Notes: a model not told the origin generated them from the sequence alone. DNA of 64,000 bases from an uncultured Alistipes sp. (GCA_947623305.1 CANQGQ010000001.1:186001-250000); one strand, 5' to 3'; shown: positions 9,365 to 19,866, counted from the stretch's first letter. Numbers and translations: made by a program.

Positions 9365-10150
9365 TTACCAATTTACTTGTTCAATCGCTTGCTCGATGAT
9401 GCTGAAATCCGTCAGTACATCGGGGCCGCTCTTGCGGATCGCCACCGCGAACTCGAAGTGAGCCGCCGGCTTGCGGTCGCGCGTGCGGACCGTCCAGCCA
9501 TCGCGTTCGAAAACGACCGCTTTGTTACCCATCGTAATCATCGGTTCGATGCAGATGACCATCCCCTCCTTCAAGAGCGGGCCTCTGCCCCGTGCACCGT
9601 AGTTGGGGACACCCGGGTCTTCGTGCATTTTCCGACCCAATCCGTGTCCCTCCAGCTCGCGCACTACGCCGTAGCCGAAACTTTCGGCATACTCCTGCAC
9701 GGCCGCCGAAATATCGCCCACGCGATTTCCGGCCTTGGCCTGTGCCGTACCCTTATAAAGAGCCTCTTTGGTAACTTCCAGCAGTTTCCGCGCTTCGTCG
9801 GAAATCGCTCCCACGGCGAACGTATACGCCGAATCACCAACAAACCCCTTCATAAACGTACATAAATCGACCGATACGATGTCTCCTTCCTTGATGACGG
9901 TCTTATCCGTAGGAATCCCGTGAACCACCTGTTCGTTGACCGAAATGCAGGTCGCGGCAGGATAGCCTTCGTATCCGATTTGAGGAGGGATCGCCCCGTT
10001 GGAACGGATGAAATCTTCGGCGATCTTATCCAGCTCCTTGGTCGTAACGCCTGGCTTGATGTGGCGACCCACTTCGGCCAGCGTCTTCGACACGAGCAGG
10101 CAATTCTCGCGAAGCAGCTCGATCTCCTCGTCCGTCTTCAGATAAATCAT
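9365..10150 (-). CDS. map: Type I methionine aminopeptidase
   Basis: Removes the initiator methionine from new proteins using two metal ions. 261 residues. Visible metal and active-site residues are the His in NEQVVHGIP, the two Asp in VSVDLCTFMKGFVGDSAY, the His in EGHGLGRKMHEDP, the Glu in ICIEPMITMG and a final Glu in HFEFAVAI. Encoded between secY and infA; adk, which often sits here in other phyla, is missing. Confidence 0.96.
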   Translation of the reverse strand: MIYLKTDEEIELLRENCLLVSKTLAEVGRHIKPGVTTKELDKIAEDFIRSNGAIPPQIGYEGYPAATCISVNEQVVHGIPTDKTVIKEGDIVSVDLCTFMKGFVGDSAYTFAVGAISDEARKLLEVTKEALYKGTAQAKAGNRVGDISAAVQEYAESFGYGVVRELEGHGLGRKMHEDPGVPNYGARGRGPLLKEGMVICIEPMITMGNKAVVFERDGWTVRTRDRKPAAHFEFAVAIRKSGPDVLTDFSIIEQAIEQVNW

Positions 10151-10210
10151 AATGATTTATGCGATTCAGTTTTTTTATTCGTAAATTAATAAAACTTCGA
10201 CAATCGGATC

Positions 10211-11581
10211 CTAATGACGACCCTGGATGCGGCCCGTCTTCATCAAGCCGTCGTAGTGGCGCATCAACAGGTAGCTTTCTATCTGTTTAAGAGTGTCGAG
10301 CACCACGCCGACCATAATCAGCAGCGACGTACCGCCATAGAAGTAGGCGAACTCCTGCTGAATGCCCAGGAACTTCATCGCCAAAGCGGGCAGAATGGCC
10401 ACGATAGCGAGGAAGAACGAGCCCGGAAGCGTAATGCGCGTCATGATGGTGTCGATGTAGTTCACGGTCTGCTTGCCCGGTTTCACGCCCGGGATGAAGC
10501 CGCCGTTTCGCTTCATGTCATCAGCCATCATTTGAGGGTTGATGATGATCGCCGTATAGAAATAGGTGAAGGCGATCACCAGCACTGCGAGCGTAAAGTT
10601 GTACCAGAACCCCGTTACGTTGCTGAAGGTGGCAGCCGTACTGGAGAACAGTGCCGGAACGAACATCAGCGCCTGCGCGAAGATGATGGGCATTACGTTG
10701 GCCGCATTCATCTTGAGCGGGATGTACTGACGCACGCCGCCGTACTGTTTGTTACCGACGATACGTTTCGCATACTGCACAGGCACCTTGCGGACGGCCT
10801 GTACCAAAGCAATCGTCGCCATGAAGACGAGGAAGAGCAGCACGATTTCGAAGATCAGCATGATCATATTGCCGGAGGCCGTCTGCAAACGGGCGTTGAC
10901 CTCGGCCAACAGCGAGTGCGGCAGACGGGCCACGATACCGATCATGATAATCAACGAAATACCGTTGCCGATTCCCTTGTCGGTGATCTTTTCGCCAAGC
11001 CACATGATGAACATGGTGCCCGCGATCAGAATCACCGTCATCATGCAGACGGTGCCGAACGAGTTGCCGTAGACGAATGCTCCGGGCGCCTGGTGATAAA
11101 GGTTGGCGATGTAAGCCGGGCCCTGAAGTATGAGCACAGCGATCGTCAGAAAGCGCGTCCATTGATTCATCTTGCGGCGGCCGCTTTCACCCTCCTTCTG
11201 CATTTTCTGGAAATACGGGATCATCATACCCATCAACTGGATGACGATCGAAGCGGTGATGTACGGCATAACTCCGAGCGCAAAGATAGCAGCATTACCA
11301 AATGCACCGCCAGAGAAGACATTCAACAAGCCCAGCAGGCCGTTCTGTTCCAACTGGTTGGCATACTGCGACCCCTCGCCCAGCGCGTTGGGGTCGATGC
11401 CCGGAATGACCACGAAACTGCCCAAACGATAGATCAGCAGCAGCCCGATCGTGTACAGGACACGTTTGCGCAGCTCCTCGATCTTATAGATGTTCTTGAG
11501 CGTTTCGACGATTTTTTTGTTGGTCGCCAAAAGAGCGATAACCGCTAAAAAGACGATACCGACAATCAAATACTGATTCAT
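10211..11581 (-). CDS. secY: Preprotein translocase subunit SecY
   Basis: Channel-forming subunit of the SecYEG translocon. 456 residues with about ten membrane helices. Family stretches include the plug region after FVVIPGIDPNAL, the GIGNGISLIIMIGIVARLP loop and the GGFIPGVKPGKQT cytosolic loop. An extra hydrophobic N-terminal segment (about residues 1-20) makes it slightly longer than E. coli SecY. Downstream of rplO in the spc operon. Confidence 0.97.
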   Translation of the reverse strand: MNQYLIVGIVFLAVIALLATNKKIVETLKNIYKIEELRKRVLYTIGLLLIYRLGSFVVIPGIDPNALGEGSQYANQLEQNGLLGLLNVFSGGAFGNAAIFALGVMPYITASIVIQLMGMMIPYFQKMQKEGESGRRKMNQWTRFLTIAVLILQGPAYIANLYHQAPGAFVYGNSFGTVCMMTVILIAGTMFIMWLGEKITDKGIGNGISLIIMIGIVARLPHSLLAEVNARLQTASGNMIMLIFEIVLLFLVFMATIALVQAVRKVPVQYAKRIVGNKQYGGVRQYIPLKMNAANVMPIIFAQALMFVPALFSSTAATFSNVTGFWYNFTLAVLVIAFTYFYTAIIINPQMMADDMKRNGGFIPGVKPGKQTVNYIDTIMTRITLPGSFFLAIVAILPALAMKFLGIQQEFAYFYGGTSLLIMVGVVLDTLKQIESYLLMRHYDGLMKTGRIQGRH

Positions 11582-11602
11582 AATTTTCGGTTTCTAAGAA
11601 TC

Positions 11603-12049
11603 TTACAGTTTTTCGACGCTGCCGCCGGCTGCCGTGATGGCGGCCTCGGCGCTCTTCGAGAATGCGTGTGCCTTGACGGTCAGCGCTTTGGTAACCGAGC
11701 CGTTGCCCAGGATCTTCACCTTGTCGTTCGACGAGATAAAACCGGCAGCGATGAGGGTCTCGATATTGATTTCGGCGAGCTGCTTCTTGGCGGCCAGGTC
11801 CTCGAGCGTAGCGAGGTTGATCGCCTTGAATTCCACGCGCTTCAGATTCGTGAAGCCGAATTTCGGCAGACGGCGCTGCAGCGGCATCTGACCTCCTTCG
11901 AAGCCTAACTTGCGCGAATAGCCCGAACGCGACTGAGCTCCCTTATGACCGCGGGTAGCCGTACCGCCGTGCCCCGAACCGGCACCGCGACCGATACGTT
12001 TGTCGTGGTGCGTTGCACCCTTTGCGGGTTTGAGATTATTGAGTTCCAT
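11603..12049 (-). CDS. rplO: 50S ribosomal protein L15 (uL15)
   Basis: 148 residues. The Gly/Arg-rich N-terminal extension (KRIGRGAGSGHGGTATRGHKG) penetrates 23S rRNA; the globular C-terminal half follows. Normal place between rpmD and secY. Confidence 0.98.
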   Translation of the reverse strand: MELNNLKPAKGATHHDKRIGRGAGSGHGGTATRGHKGAQSRSGYSRKLGFEGGQMPLQRRLPKFGFTNLKRVEFKAINLATLEDLAAKKQLAEINIETLIAAGFISSNDKVKILGNGSVTKALTVKAHAFSKSAEAAITAAGGSVEKL

Positions 12050-12075
12050 GGATATACGTCTATTGAAGGTTGAAC

Positions 12076-12258
12076 TTATTTTACCTCCTCGACTTTCACG
12101 AGGTGCTTTACACGTGCGAGCATGCCCTTGATAATAACCGAGTCTTCGTGCTCAACGCTCGCATTGATACGCTTCAGACCCAGTGCATCGAGGTTGCGGC
12201 ACTGACGCGCCGTAGCACCGATACGACTTTTGATCTGGGTGATTTTCAATCTTGCCAT
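12076..12258 (-). CDS. rpmD: 50S ribosomal protein L30 (uL30)
   Basis: 60 residues, single L30 fold (ARLKITQIKSRIGATARQCR). Conserved position between rpsE and rplO. Confidence 0.97.
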   Translation of the reverse strand: MARLKITQIKSRIGATARQCRNLDALGLKRINASVEHEDSVIIKGMLARVKHLVKVEEVK

Positions 12259-12271
12259 TTCGTTTCAGATA

Positions 12272-12790
12272 TTAACCGTTAAACACCTTGTCCATCGAGA
12301 TGCCGCGCAAACGGGCGATGCTGTGTGCATCACGCAGTTCGCAGAGTGCGCCGATGGTCGCTTTGACCAGGTTGTGGGGGTTCGACGAACCTTTGCTCTT
12401 GGCCAGCACGTTCTTCACGCCCACCGACTCCAGCACGGCACGCATGGCACCGCCGGCGATGATACCGGTACCGGGAGCAGCCGGACGGATCATCACGAGC
12501 GAACCGCCATAACGGAGCTCCTGCTTATGAGGGATGGTCCCATTGATCACCGGAATCTTAATAAGGTTTTTCTTGGCATCCTCCACGCCCTTGGCGATGG
12601 CAGCCTGCACTTCGGAGGCCTTGCCCAGACCATAACCGACGACGCCGTCCTCATTGCCCACGACGACGATCGCCGAGAAACTGAAGGTGCGACCGCCCTT
12701 CGTTACCTTCGTAACACGCTGAATGCTGACGAGCCGATCTTTCAGCTCCAGGTCGCTCGTGCGTACTTTCTTGATATTGGTATTTGCCAT
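12272..12790 (-). CDS. rpsE: 30S ribosomal protein S5 (uS5)
   Basis: 172 residues. N-terminal double-stranded RNA-binding-like domain ([20 protein letters not shown], then [14 protein letters not shown]) and C-terminal ribosomal S5 domain. Involved in decoding accuracy. Lies 6 bases after rplR. Confidence 0.98.
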   Translation of the reverse strand: MANTNIKKVRTSDLELKDRLVSIQRVTKVTKGGRTFSFSAIVVVGNEDGVVGYGLGKASEVQAAIAKGVEDAKKNLIKIPVINGTIPHKQELRYGGSLVMIRPAAPGTGIIAGGAMRAVLESVGVKNVLAKSKGSSNPHNLVKATIGALCELRDAHSIARLRGISMDKVFNG

Positions 12791-12795
12791 TTCCG

Positions 12796-13158
12796 TTAGA
12801 ATTTAAGTCCGCCTTCGCGTGCTGCTTCGGCCAGCTGTTTGACTCTTCCGTGATACAGATAACCGTTGCGGTCGAACGCCACGGTCTGAATGCCTTTGGC
12901 GGCAGCGCGTTCGGCAGCCAGTTTGCCGACCAGCGCGGCGATTTCGCACTTGGTCTTGCCGGCAGCTGCTTCGGCGACCTCCTTGTCGAGCGACGAAGCC
13001 GTAGCCAGCGTCGTACCGGCCGCATCGTCGATGAACTGCACGTAGATCTGTTTGTTGCTGCGGAAGACCGTCATGCGGGGCTGCTCGGGCGTACCGTTCA
13101 CGATTTTACGGATACGCATCTTGATGCGCTCTCTTCTTTCTATCTTGTTCAATGACAT
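12796..13158 (-). CDS. rplR: 50S ribosomal protein L18 (uL18)
   Basis: 120 residues; 5S rRNA-binding protein with the basic N-terminus [14 protein letters not shown] and the conserved C-terminal [20 protein letters not shown]. Between rplF and rpsE. Confidence 0.98.
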   Translation of the reverse strand: MSLNKIERRERIKMRIRKIVNGTPEQPRMTVFRSNKQIYVQFIDDAAGTTLATASSLDKEVAEAAAGKTKCEIAALVGKLAAERAAAKGIQTVAFDRNGYLYHGRVKQLAEAAREGGLKF

Positions 13159-13174
13159 AACTTCAGACTATTTA

Positions 13175-13762
13175 CTATTTAGCACCTGCTGATTTGCCCG
13201 CCTTGCGACGCAGTTGTTCGCCGACGAACTTGATACCCTTGCCCTTGTAGGGTTCCGGCTTACGCAACGAGCGGAGTTTGGCAGCCACCTGTCCGATCAG
13301 CTGTTTATCGCACGATTTGAGCGTTACGATCGGGTTGCCCTTCTTCTCCGTAACCGCCGTAGCCGTTACTTCGGGAGGGAGCATCACGTAGGTATCATGC
13401 GAATAGCCGAGGCTCATTTCGAGGATATTGCCTTTGACTTCGGCCTTGAAGCCGACGCCGACCAGCTCCTGCTGGATTTCATAACCCTTCGACACACCGA
13501 TGACCATGTTATTGATCAACGCACGATAGAGACCGTGCAACGAACGGTGGCGGGGTTGATTGGTGGGTCGCGTTACGAGAACGGCGGGGATTTCCTTGCC
13601 CGTGTGAGCTTCCGTGTGCGTACCGACCTCTACCTTGATATCCGAATCGACCTTCTGATTCAGCGTCCCGAGTGGCCCTTTCACGCTTACCACGTTGTCG
13701 GCCGATACCGTAACGGTAACGCCCGCAGGCAAGTTTACAGGTAATTTACCAATTCTTGACAT
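13175..13762 (-). CDS. rplF: 50S ribosomal protein L6 (uL6)
   Basis: 195 residues, two tandem L6 folds. The C-terminal signature KPEPYKGKGIKFVGEQLRRK is present, followed by a short AGKSAGAK tail that makes it slightly longer than usual. Contacts the sarcin-ricin loop region. Confidence 0.98.
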   Translation of the reverse strand: MSRIGKLPVNLPAGVTVTVSADNVVSVKGPLGTLNQKVDSDIKVEVGTHTEAHTGKEIPAVLVTRPTNQPRHRSLHGLYRALINNMVIGVSKGYEIQQELVGVGFKAEVKGNILEMSLGYSHDTYVMLPPEVTATAVTEKKGNPIVTLKSCDKQLIGQVAAKLRSLRKPEPYKGKGIKFVGEQLRRKAGKSAGAK

Positions 13763-13930
13763 TTTTATTAATTTGTTTAGTTGCTAATTTCGGTTTGTTA
13801 TTAGTTGGCGGAGCCGATTCTGCATTTTAGACGGTGAAGCGCCGATCCTGCTTGTAACGAACTGCTTACTTTCCATTCGATCGAAAGCCGACCTTGCATT
13901 CAGCCGCTGCGGAAATGCTGCCGCCGCCTG

Positions 13931-14329
13931 CTAATAAACGTAGCACAGCACTTCGCCGCCCACATTCTCTTTGCGAGCCTGAGCGTCGGTCATAATCCCC
14001 TTCGAAGTCGAGAGGATGGCGATACCCAAACCGTTGAGTACACGGGGCATATCCGAAACCGAAGCATAACGGCGCAAACCCGGACGGCTGACGCGTTTCA
14101 GGTTCTTGATGGCGTTGCACTTCGTAGCGGCATCCCACTTGAGCGCGATTTTGATGGTCGGGTGGCCCTTCTCATCGGCATCGAACTTGTAAGCGAGGAT
14201 GTAGCCCTGCTCATAGAGGATCTTCGTGATCTCCTGTTTGATTTTGGAACCGGGAGCTTCAACCACTTTGTGGTTGGCTTTCACCGCGTTTCTAATTCTG
14301 GTCAGAAAGTCCGCAATAGGATCAGTCAT
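13931..14329 (-). CDS. rpsH: 30S ribosomal protein S8 (uS8)
   Basis: 132 residues starting MTDPIADFLTRIRNA, the standard S8 N-terminus. An in-frame upstream ATG at 14377 would add 16 hydrophobic residues not seen in S8, so it is not used. The C-terminal KGIMTDAQARKENVGGEVLCYVY is normal. Unusually, 452 bases separate it from rpsN and 168 bases from rplF. A promoter in the upstream spacer can supply it independently. Confidence 0.97.
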   Translation of the reverse strand: MTDPIADFLTRIRNAVKANHKVVEAPGSKIKQEITKILYEQGYILAYKFDADEKGHPTIKIALKWDAATKCNAIKNLKRVSRPGLRRYASVSDMPRVLNGLGIAILSTSKGIMTDAQARKENVGGEVLCYVY

Positions 14330-14781
14330 AACGAATAAGAAATTTTTATTAATAATAATTAAAAGTTGAACGATCAATCATTCGCAGTCGGTCGTGATAC
14401 CGATCGTTTCCCGCCTGTCGTGCAGTTCCTCAGAGCTCGCTTCCGACTGGAAACTGCGCAAGCGCGCAAATTTAGGCATTATTTTCCAATAAACCAAAGA
14501 GAAGCCCCTCTTTCGGCGGAAAAATCCACGATACCCAGACACGGACAAGGTTAGCAACCCTTTCGGCAGCTAACACCTTTCCGTGGTTTATCGGAAAATG
14601 CCGAACTTTTCGAAACGTCCCACATATCGGGAAGTTACCGCTTGCAGCGGCACTTTCCCCGATACTGCGACGTATCTACAACGGGTTCGGCACCCGTATC
14701 ATCATCTTCTGCGACGGTCGGTCGGAAACCTTTTTCAGCTTTCGGGTTCCGGACATTGCCGGCCCTTCCGCACGCCGATCG
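14330..14781 (-). other. Long structured spacer inside the spc operon
   Basis: Between rpsN and rpsH, where most bacteria have tens of bases, there are 452 bases without a supported gene. On the minus strand they contain an imperfect long hairpin (about 14627-14670, core CCGCT-GCA-AGCGG extended by GGGAA/TTCCC and TATCG/CGATA), a GTTAGC/GCTAAC stem, a CCGAAAGAG/CTCTTTGG hairpin, and then a promoter. This layout could act as an attenuator or internal terminator followed by a re-initiation promoter; that function is inference. Confidence 0.6.
14467..14498 (-). promoter_or_regulatory. Internal promoter in front of rpsH
   Basis: Minus-strand TTTG (14495-14498), 20 bases, TAAATTTG (14467-14474) fits the Bacteroidota promoter. 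The rpsH ATG lies about 140 bases downstream. It would drive rpsH through rplQ separately from the str/S10 promoter. Confidence 0.7.
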
Positions 14782-15078
14782 CTACCAGCTGGCTTTCTTC
14801 ACACCCGGGATCAAGCCTTTGGAAGCCATCTCGCGGAACTGAATACGGCTGATACCGAACTGCCGGATATAGCCCTTCGGACGACCCGTGATCTTGCAGC
14901 GATTGTGCTGGCGGATGGGATTGGAGTTGCGGGGCAGCTTCGACAAGGCGATCCAAGCCTCCTCGTGATCCATCTCACCGCTTTTCACTTTGGCAGCGAT
15001 CTCTTCGCGTTTGTGGGCATAGCGGTTGGCGAGTTTCAGACGCTTCACCTCGCGAGCCTTCATTGATTCTTTTGCCAT
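14782..15078 (-). CDS. rpsN: 30S ribosomal protein S14 (uS14), zinc-free type
   Basis: 98 residues. It lacks the CxxC pairs of the short zinc-binding form and has the longer helical N-terminus ([20 protein letters not shown]), then the conserved [20 protein letters not shown]. Separated from rplE by 3 bases. Confidence 0.97.
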   Translation of the reverse strand: MAKESMKAREVKRLKLANRYAHKREEIAAKVKSGEMDHEEAWIALSKLPRNSNPIRQHNRCKITGRPKGYIRQFGISRIQFREMASKGLIPGVKKASW

Positions 15079-15081
15079 AGC

Positions 15082-15639
15082 TTAGTTCTTTTTAGCATTT
15101 TTGAAAGGAAGGCCGAATTCGCGGAGCAGCGCATACGCCTCTTCGTCGGTTTTGGCCGAGGTTACGAAGGTGATCTCCATACCGAAAATCTTGGTAATCT
15201 TGTCGATGTCGATTTCGGGGAAGATGATTTGTTCGGTGATGCCGAGGGTATAGTTGCCCTGACCATCGAACTTCTCATTGATTCCCTTGAAATCGCGGAT
15301 ACGCGGCAGTGCGACGGCGACCAGACGCTCCAAGAATTCGTACATCTTCGCATCGCGTAGCGTTACGCGCACGCCGATGGGCATGCCCTTACGCAGTTTG
15401 AAGTTCGAAATATCCTTGCGCGAACGGGTCTGCACGGCTTTCTGGCCTGCAATTTGGGTCAGTTCGGCTTCGGCCACGTCGATGAGTTTCTTGTCGGCGA
15501 CGGCCTGGCCCATACCCTGATTGATGACGATTTTCTGGAGTTTGGGGCACTGCATGATGCTCGAGTACCCGAACTCTTTCATAAGGGCAGGAACGATCTG
15601 CTCCTTATACTGTGTCTTGAGTGTAGGAACGTATGCCAT
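15082..15639 (-). CDS. rplE: 50S ribosomal protein L5 (uL5)
   Basis: 185 residues; binds 5S rRNA and P-site tRNA. Conserved [21 protein letters not shown] and [19 protein letters not shown] are visible. Its ATG shares one base with the stop codon of rplX (TAATG), which suggests translational coupling. Confidence 0.98.
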   Translation of the reverse strand: MAYVPTLKTQYKEQIVPALMKEFGYSSIMQCPKLQKIVINQGMGQAVADKKLIDVAEAELTQIAGQKAVQTRSRKDISNFKLRKGMPIGVRVTLRDAKMYEFLERLVAVALPRIRDFKGINEKFDGQGNYTLGITEQIIFPEIDIDKITKIFGMEITFVTSAKTDEEAYALLREFGLPFKNAKKN

Positions 15640-15956
15640 TATTTGATCTCCTCCCCTGATTTTTTAGCGTAACGAACTAATTTGCCTTTTTCGCCGAGTT
15701 TGCGCCCCACCTTGGTCGGTTTGCCGCTTTTGGGATCGAGGACGAGCATGTTCGAAACATGAATCGGAGCTTCCTTTTCGACGATGCCGCCTTGCGGATT
15801 TTGCGCATTGGGTTTGGTGGCCTTCTTCACGAGGTTGACCCCTTCGACGATGGCGCGCTGCTTGTCGACCTCGACCTTCAGGACTTTGCCCTGCTTGCCT
15901 TTGTTGTCGCCGGCAATGACCTGCACCATATCCCCTTTCTTAATATGTAATTTCAT
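15639..15956 (-). CDS. rplX: 50S ribosomal protein L24 (uL24)
   Basis: 105 residues from [16 protein letters not shown], with a KOW motif ([13 protein letters not shown]) in the first 40 residues. An ATG seven codons upstream (15977) would overlap the end of rplN and add non-conserved residues, so the internal start is preferred. Confidence 0.96.
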   Translation of the reverse strand: MKLHIKKGDMVQVIAGDNKGKQGKVLKVEVDKQRAIVEGVNLVKKATKPNAQNPQGGIVEKEAPIHVSNMLVLDPKSGKPTKVGRKLGEKGKLVRYAKKSGEEIK

Positions 15957-15976
15957 AGACGGTTGTTGTTTTAACA

Positions 15977-16342
15977 TTACAATACTTCGGGTGCGAGGGA
16001 GATGATCTTCATGTATTGGTCGCGCAACTCGCGCGCTACGGGACCGAAGATACGCGTACCGCGAATTTCACCCTGATTGTTCAACAGTACCACGGCATTG
16101 TCGTCGAAACGGATGTACGAACCGTTGGCACGTCTGATCTCCTTGGTCGTACGCACGACGACCGCCTTCGATACCGAGCCCTTCTTGATGTCGCCCGAAG
16201 GGGTAGCGCTCTTGACCGAAACGACGATTTTGTCGCCGATGGACGCATAGCGGCGTTTGGTACCGCCCAACACCCGGATGCAAAGAACTTCCTTCGCACC
16301 GCTGTTGTCAGCTACTACGAGTCTACTTTCCTGTTGTATCAT
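15977..16342 (-). CDS. rplN: 50S ribosomal protein L14 (uL14)
   Basis: 121 residues starting [27 protein letters not shown], the highly conserved L14 N-terminus. Also conserved are [23 protein letters not shown] and the C-terminal [10 protein letters not shown]. Confidence 0.98.
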   Translation of the reverse strand: MIQQESRLVVADNSGAKEVLCIRVLGGTKRRYASIGDKIVVSVKSATPSGDIKKGSVSKAVVVRTTKEIRRANGSYIRFDDNAVVLLNNQGEIRGTRIFGPVARELRDQYMKIISLAPEVL

Positions 16343-16344
16343 AA

Positions 16345-16599
16345 CTACTTAGCTCTTTCAATGATTTGTACTAATCTCCAACGCTTCGTCTTGCTCAGCG
16401 GGCGCGTCTCCATGATGCGGACGGTGTCGCCCTCCTTGCAAGTCTCGTCCAAAGACTCGGCGACGAACTTGGTCGTCTTGTTGACGAACTTGCCATAGAT
16501 CGGGTGCTTCACCTTGCGGGCTACGGCAACCACAATGGTTTTCGCCATTTTGTTGCTGACAACCACTCCGATACGCTCTTTTCTCAGATTTCTTTCCAT
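16345..16599 (-). CDS. rpsQ: 30S ribosomal protein S17 (uS17)
   Basis: 84 residues, OB fold. [32 protein letters not shown] and [18 protein letters not shown] are the expected S17 signature blocks. Two bases before rplN. Confidence 0.98.
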   Translation of the reverse strand: MERNLRKERIGVVVSNKMAKTIVVAVARKVKHPIYGKFVNKTTKFVAESLDETCKEGDTVRIMETRPLSKTKRWRLVQIIERAK

Positions 16600-16610
16600 A
16601 GTCGTGTCAA

Positions 16611-16802
16611 TTATTTAGCGTTTCTCTGACGCAGAATTGTCAGCATACGAGCTATATCTCTGCGGTTTTTCTTGATGATGGAGGGATTCTCGACCGGCGA
16701 GACGGCATGTTGCACCTTCAGTTTCGCCAACTGGGCCTTTTCGGCGGCGATGCGCTCCACGAGGTCTTTGGTCGCAATATCCTTGATTTCTGCACTTTTC
16801 AT
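16611..16802 (-). CDS. rpmC: 50S ribosomal protein L29 (uL29)
   Basis: 63 residues, two-helix hairpin with the typical [14 protein letters not shown] near the C-terminus. Sits at the tunnel exit; between rplP and rpsQ. Confidence 0.97.
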   Translation of the reverse strand: MKSAEIKDIATKDLVERIAAEKAQLAKLKVQHAVSPVENPSIIKKNRRDIARMLTILRQRNAK

Positions 16803-16814
16803 CTTGCGGTTCCC

Positions 16815-17243
16815 TTAAATTGTGGTTTCGACGTAATCACGTCTTACGATAAATTTGGTAGTGATCGGCAGTTTCTGAGCACCCAAACGCAGGGCTTCCT
16901 GAGCCACGGCCAAGGGCACGCCCTCTGCCTCGAAGAGGATGCGACCCGGAGTTACGGGGGCTACGAATCCTTCGGGATTACCTTTACCTTTACCCATACG
17001 CACCTCGGCAGGTTTCTTCGTGATGGGTTTATCGGGGAAGATGCGGATCCACAACTGGCCTTCACGCTTCATGTAACGAGTGATGGCCTGACGTGCCGCC
17101 TCGATCTGGCGACCCGTGATCCACGTCGATTCGAGTGCCTTGATGGCGAACGATCCGTATGCAAGTTGGTTACCTCTTTGAGCCAAACCCTTCATACGGC
17201 CCTTCTGCATTCTTCTGAATTTTGTCTTTTTCGGCTGTAACAT
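16815..17243 (-). CDS. rplP: 50S ribosomal protein L16 (uL16)
   Basis: 142 residues starting [20 protein letters not shown]. It carries [22 protein letters not shown] and the internal [23 protein letters not shown] block. Needed for A-site tRNA accommodation. Confidence 0.98.
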   Translation of the reverse strand: MLQPKKTKFRRMQKGRMKGLAQRGNQLAYGSFAIKALESTWITGRQIEAARQAITRYMKREGQLWIRIFPDKPITKKPAEVRMGKGKGNPEGFVAPVTPGRILFEAEGVPLAVAQEALRLGAQKLPITTKFIVRRDYVETTI

Positions 17244-17269
17244 GTTCGTTTTGCTTTAAGAAGTCCGAC

Positions 17270-18022
17270 TTACTTGTTATTATTGCGACGGCGTCCGCCC
17301 CGACGGTCTCCGCGATCGCCACGGCCGCCGCGACGTTCGCTGCGCTCGCCCGAGAACGACTGAGCCGAAGCGCCTGCGATTTCGAAGAGATCGCGTTTGC
17401 CGTAAACCGTACCCTCGCAGATCCAGACCTTCACGCCCAGGATACCCACCTTGGTGAGTGCCTCGGTCAGGCTGTAATCAATATCGGCACAGAACGTATG
17501 CAACGGAATACGACCCTCTTTGACCGTCTCCGTACGGGCCATTTCGGCGCCGCCGACACGGCCGGAAACCTGAACTTTGATACCTTCGGCGCCCATGCGC
17601 ATCGTCGAAGCGACAGCGGTCTTCACCGCACGGCGGAACGACACGCGGCCTTCCAGCTGACGGGCGATGTTCTGGCCCACGATGACGGCATCCACTTCGG
17701 GACGCTTCACCTCGAAGATATTGATCTGGATCTCCTTGCCGGTGAGTTTTTTTAATTCCTCTTTCAATTTATCGACCTCCTGGCCGCCTTTGCCGATGAT
17801 GATGCCCGGACGAGCGGTCGAGATGGTAACCGTAACCAGCTTCAGCGTGCGCTCGATGATGATTTTCGAGATGCTTGCCTTCTGAAGACGGACATTCAGA
17901 TATTTGCGGATCTTGGCATCCTCGACCAATTTGTCGGAGAAGTTCTTGCCGCCGAACCAGTTGGAGTCCCAACCGCGGGTGATCCCGAGTCGATTTGCTA
18001 TCGGATTAACTTTCTGTCCCAT
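17270..18022 (-). CDS. rpsC: 30S ribosomal protein S3 (uS3)
   Basis: 250 residues. KH domain around residues 45-110 ([18 protein letters not shown]), then the C-terminal S3 domain ([13 protein letters not shown]). An Arg/Gly-rich tail ([19 protein letters not shown]) ends it. Next to rplV and rplP as usual. Confidence 0.98.
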   Translation of the reverse strand: MGQKVNPIANRLGITRGWDSNWFGGKNFSDKLVEDAKIRKYLNVRLQKASISKIIIERTLKLVTVTISTARPGIIIGKGGQEVDKLKEELKKLTGKEIQINIFEVKRPEVDAVIVGQNIARQLEGRVSFRRAVKTAVASTMRMGAEGIKVQVSGRVGGAEMARTETVKEGRIPLHTFCADIDYSLTEALTKVGILGVKVWICEGTVYGKRDLFEIAGASAQSFSGERSERRGGRGDRGDRRGGRRRNNNK

Positions 18023-18026
18023 CTGA

Positions 18027-18437
18027 TTACTTGTTTTCTACGGTTACCAATTTGTCGACCACGATGGTTACGTGGTTCGAACGTTTGCGAATGCGATGCG
18101 CACGACCCCGTGGAGCGGCCTGAATGCGTTTCAGCATGCGGCCTCCGTCGACGAACACCTCTTTCACGCAAAGAGCGGTGCTCTCGAGGCTTTCGCCCTC
18201 GTTCTTGGCCTCCCAGTTGGCGATCGCCGACTTGAGGAGCTTCTCCATACGGATCGATGCCTCCTTTTTCGAGTAACGGAGGATGCCCAGCGCCTTGTTG
18301 ATCTCCACGCCGCGGATGATGTCGGCCACCAAGCGCATCTTACGGGGAGAGGTCGGGCAATCGCGCAGAATGGCTATTGCCTTCTGCTTCTTTTCAGCCT
18401 TGATTTTCTCGGCTCTATTTGCTTTTCTTGCACCCAT
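18027..18437 (-). CDS. rplV: 50S ribosomal protein L22 (uL22)
   Basis: 136 residues with an extra basic N-terminus ([19 protein letters not shown]). The core follows ([18 protein letters not shown]) with the tunnel hairpin [20 protein letters not shown], the region where macrolide-resistance changes map in other species. 4 bases before rpsC. Confidence 0.98.
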   Translation of the reverse strand: MGARKANRAEKIKAEKKQKAIAILRDCPTSPRKMRLVADIIRGVEINKALGILRYSKKEASIRMEKLLKSAIANWEAKNEGESLESTALCVKEVFVDGGRMLKRIQAAPRGRAHRIRKRSNHVTIVVDKLVTVENK

Positions 18438-18444
18438 TTTCTAC

Positions 18445-18714
18445 CTATTTTTTCTTGTTACCTGCGTGGCCGCGGAAGTTGCGCGTAGGGGCGAACTCGC
18501 CGAGTTTGTGCCCTACCATATTCTCCGTAACGTAGACCGGAATGAATTTGTTTCCGTTATGCACGGCAATCGTCTGCCCGACGAACTCGGGCGAAATCAT
18601 ACTTGCGCGCGACCAAGTTTTGATGACCGATTTCTTGTTGCTTTCGGCCTGAGCGGAAACTTTCGCTTCGAGCTTCGGGTCGATATACGGTCCTTTTTTC
18701 AATGAACGGCTCAT
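18445..18714 (-). CDS. rpsS: 30S ribosomal protein S19 (uS19)
   Basis: 89 residues with the signature [19 protein letters not shown] and [20 protein letters not shown]. Head protein of the small subunit, beside S13. Confidence 0.98.
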   Translation of the reverse strand: MSRSLKKGPYIDPKLEAKVSAQAESNKKSVIKTWSRASMISPEFVGQTIAVHNGNKFIPVYVTENMVGHKLGEFAPTRNFRGHAGNKKK

Positions 18715-18730
18715 TATGTACTCTTTTTAA

Positions 18731-19555
18731 TTATTTTTTCTTACGGGAAATAATAAATTTCGAGGTCGTCTTCTTCGGGTTGCGCGTCTTGTAACCCTTA
18801 GCCAACAGACCCTTGCGCGAACGGGGATGACCGCCGGAAGCACGGCCTTCGCCACCACCCATCGGGTGATCGACCGGGTTCATGACGACACCACGGTTAT
18901 GGGGGCGGCGACCCAGCCAACGTTCGCGACCGGCCTTGCCCGAGCTTTCGAGGTTGTGGTCGATGTTCGACACGACACCCACCGTAGCGCGGCAAGTTAC
19001 GAGTACCATACGAGTCTCACCCGAAGGCAGTTTGATGATGGCGAATTTGCCTTCGCGTGCCAGCAGTTGAGCATACGAACCGGCGGAACGGGCGATCGCT
19101 GCGCCCTGGCCGGGGTAGAGTTCGATATTGTGGATGACCGTACCGAGCGGAATATCGCTCAGGAAGAGCGTATTGCCCACTTCGGGAGCAGCGGTTGCGC
19201 CGCTCATCACGGTCTGGCCCACCTGGAGGCCGTTCGGTGCGAGGATGTAGCTCTTCACGCCGTCGGCATATACCAGAAGTGCAATGCGAGCCGTACGATT
19301 GGGGTCGTACTCGATTGATTTCACAGTTGCAACGATTCCGTCCTTGGCACGTTTGAAGTCGATCAGACGATACATCTGCTTGTGGCCGCCGCCGATGTAG
19401 CGCACGGTCATCTTGCCGTTGTTGTTACGTCCGCCCGTGCTTTTCTTGGGGCTGAGCAGCGATTTTTCCGGCGTGCTCTTCGTGATTTCGTCGAACGTGC
19501 CGATTATCTTGTGTCGCGTACCTGCGGTTACAGGTTTGAATTTTCTTACTGCCAT
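18731..19555 (-). CDS. rplB: 50S ribosomal protein L2 (uL2)
   Basis: 274 residues; core peptidyl-transferase-region protein. [20 protein letters not shown] opens the N-terminal domain. The C-terminal [20 protein letters not shown] block contains the conserved histidine near the catalytic centre. Confidence 0.98.
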   Translation of the reverse strand: MAVRKFKPVTAGTRHKIIGTFDEITKSTPEKSLLSPKKSTGGRNNNGKMTVRYIGGGHKQMYRLIDFKRAKDGIVATVKSIEYDPNRTARIALLVYADGVKSYILAPNGLQVGQTVMSGATAAPEVGNTLFLSDIPLGTVIHNIELYPGQGAAIARSAGSYAQLLAREGKFAIIKLPSGETRMVLVTCRATVGVVSNIDHNLESSGKAGRERWLGRRPHNRGVVMNPVDHPMGGGEGRASGGHPRSRKGLLAKGYKTRNPKKTTSKFIISRKKK

Positions 19556-19560
19556 CTTCG

Positions 19561-19851
19561 TTAGATATTACTGTAAAAATCGATCTTGTCTCCCTCCTTC
19601 AGGGTTACGATAGCCTTCTTGTAGTTGTTGGCCCGGCCCTCCAGAAGGCCCGCTTTGGTGTAGCGGCTTTTCTGTTTGCCCATGTAGTTCACGGTGTTGA
19701 CATCGGTTACGACGACGTTGTACATCTGTTCTACGGCATTGCGAATTTGCAGCTTGTTAGCCCTCACGTCGACGATAAAACCGTAGCGATTCAACTTTTC
19801 GCCCTGAATCGTCATTTTCTCGGTCAGAACCGGCTTAATAATAATTTCCAT
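19561..19851 (-). CDS. rplW: 50S ribosomal protein L23 (uL23)
   Basis: 96 residues; docking site for trigger factor and SRP at the exit tunnel. Starts [13 protein letters not shown] and includes [19 protein letters not shown]. Between rplD and rplB. Confidence 0.97.
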   Translation of the reverse strand: MEIIIKPVLTEKMTIQGEKLNRYGFIVDVRANKLQIRNAVEQMYNVVVTDVNTVNYMGKQKSRYTKAGLLEGRANNYKKAIVTLKEGDKIDFYSNI

Positions 19852-19866
19852 TTGTCTCTTGCGTTT

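Noticed and set aside
10214..11548. Long plus-strand frame opposite secY
   Set aside because: Histidine- and aspartate-rich shadow of secY without family features.
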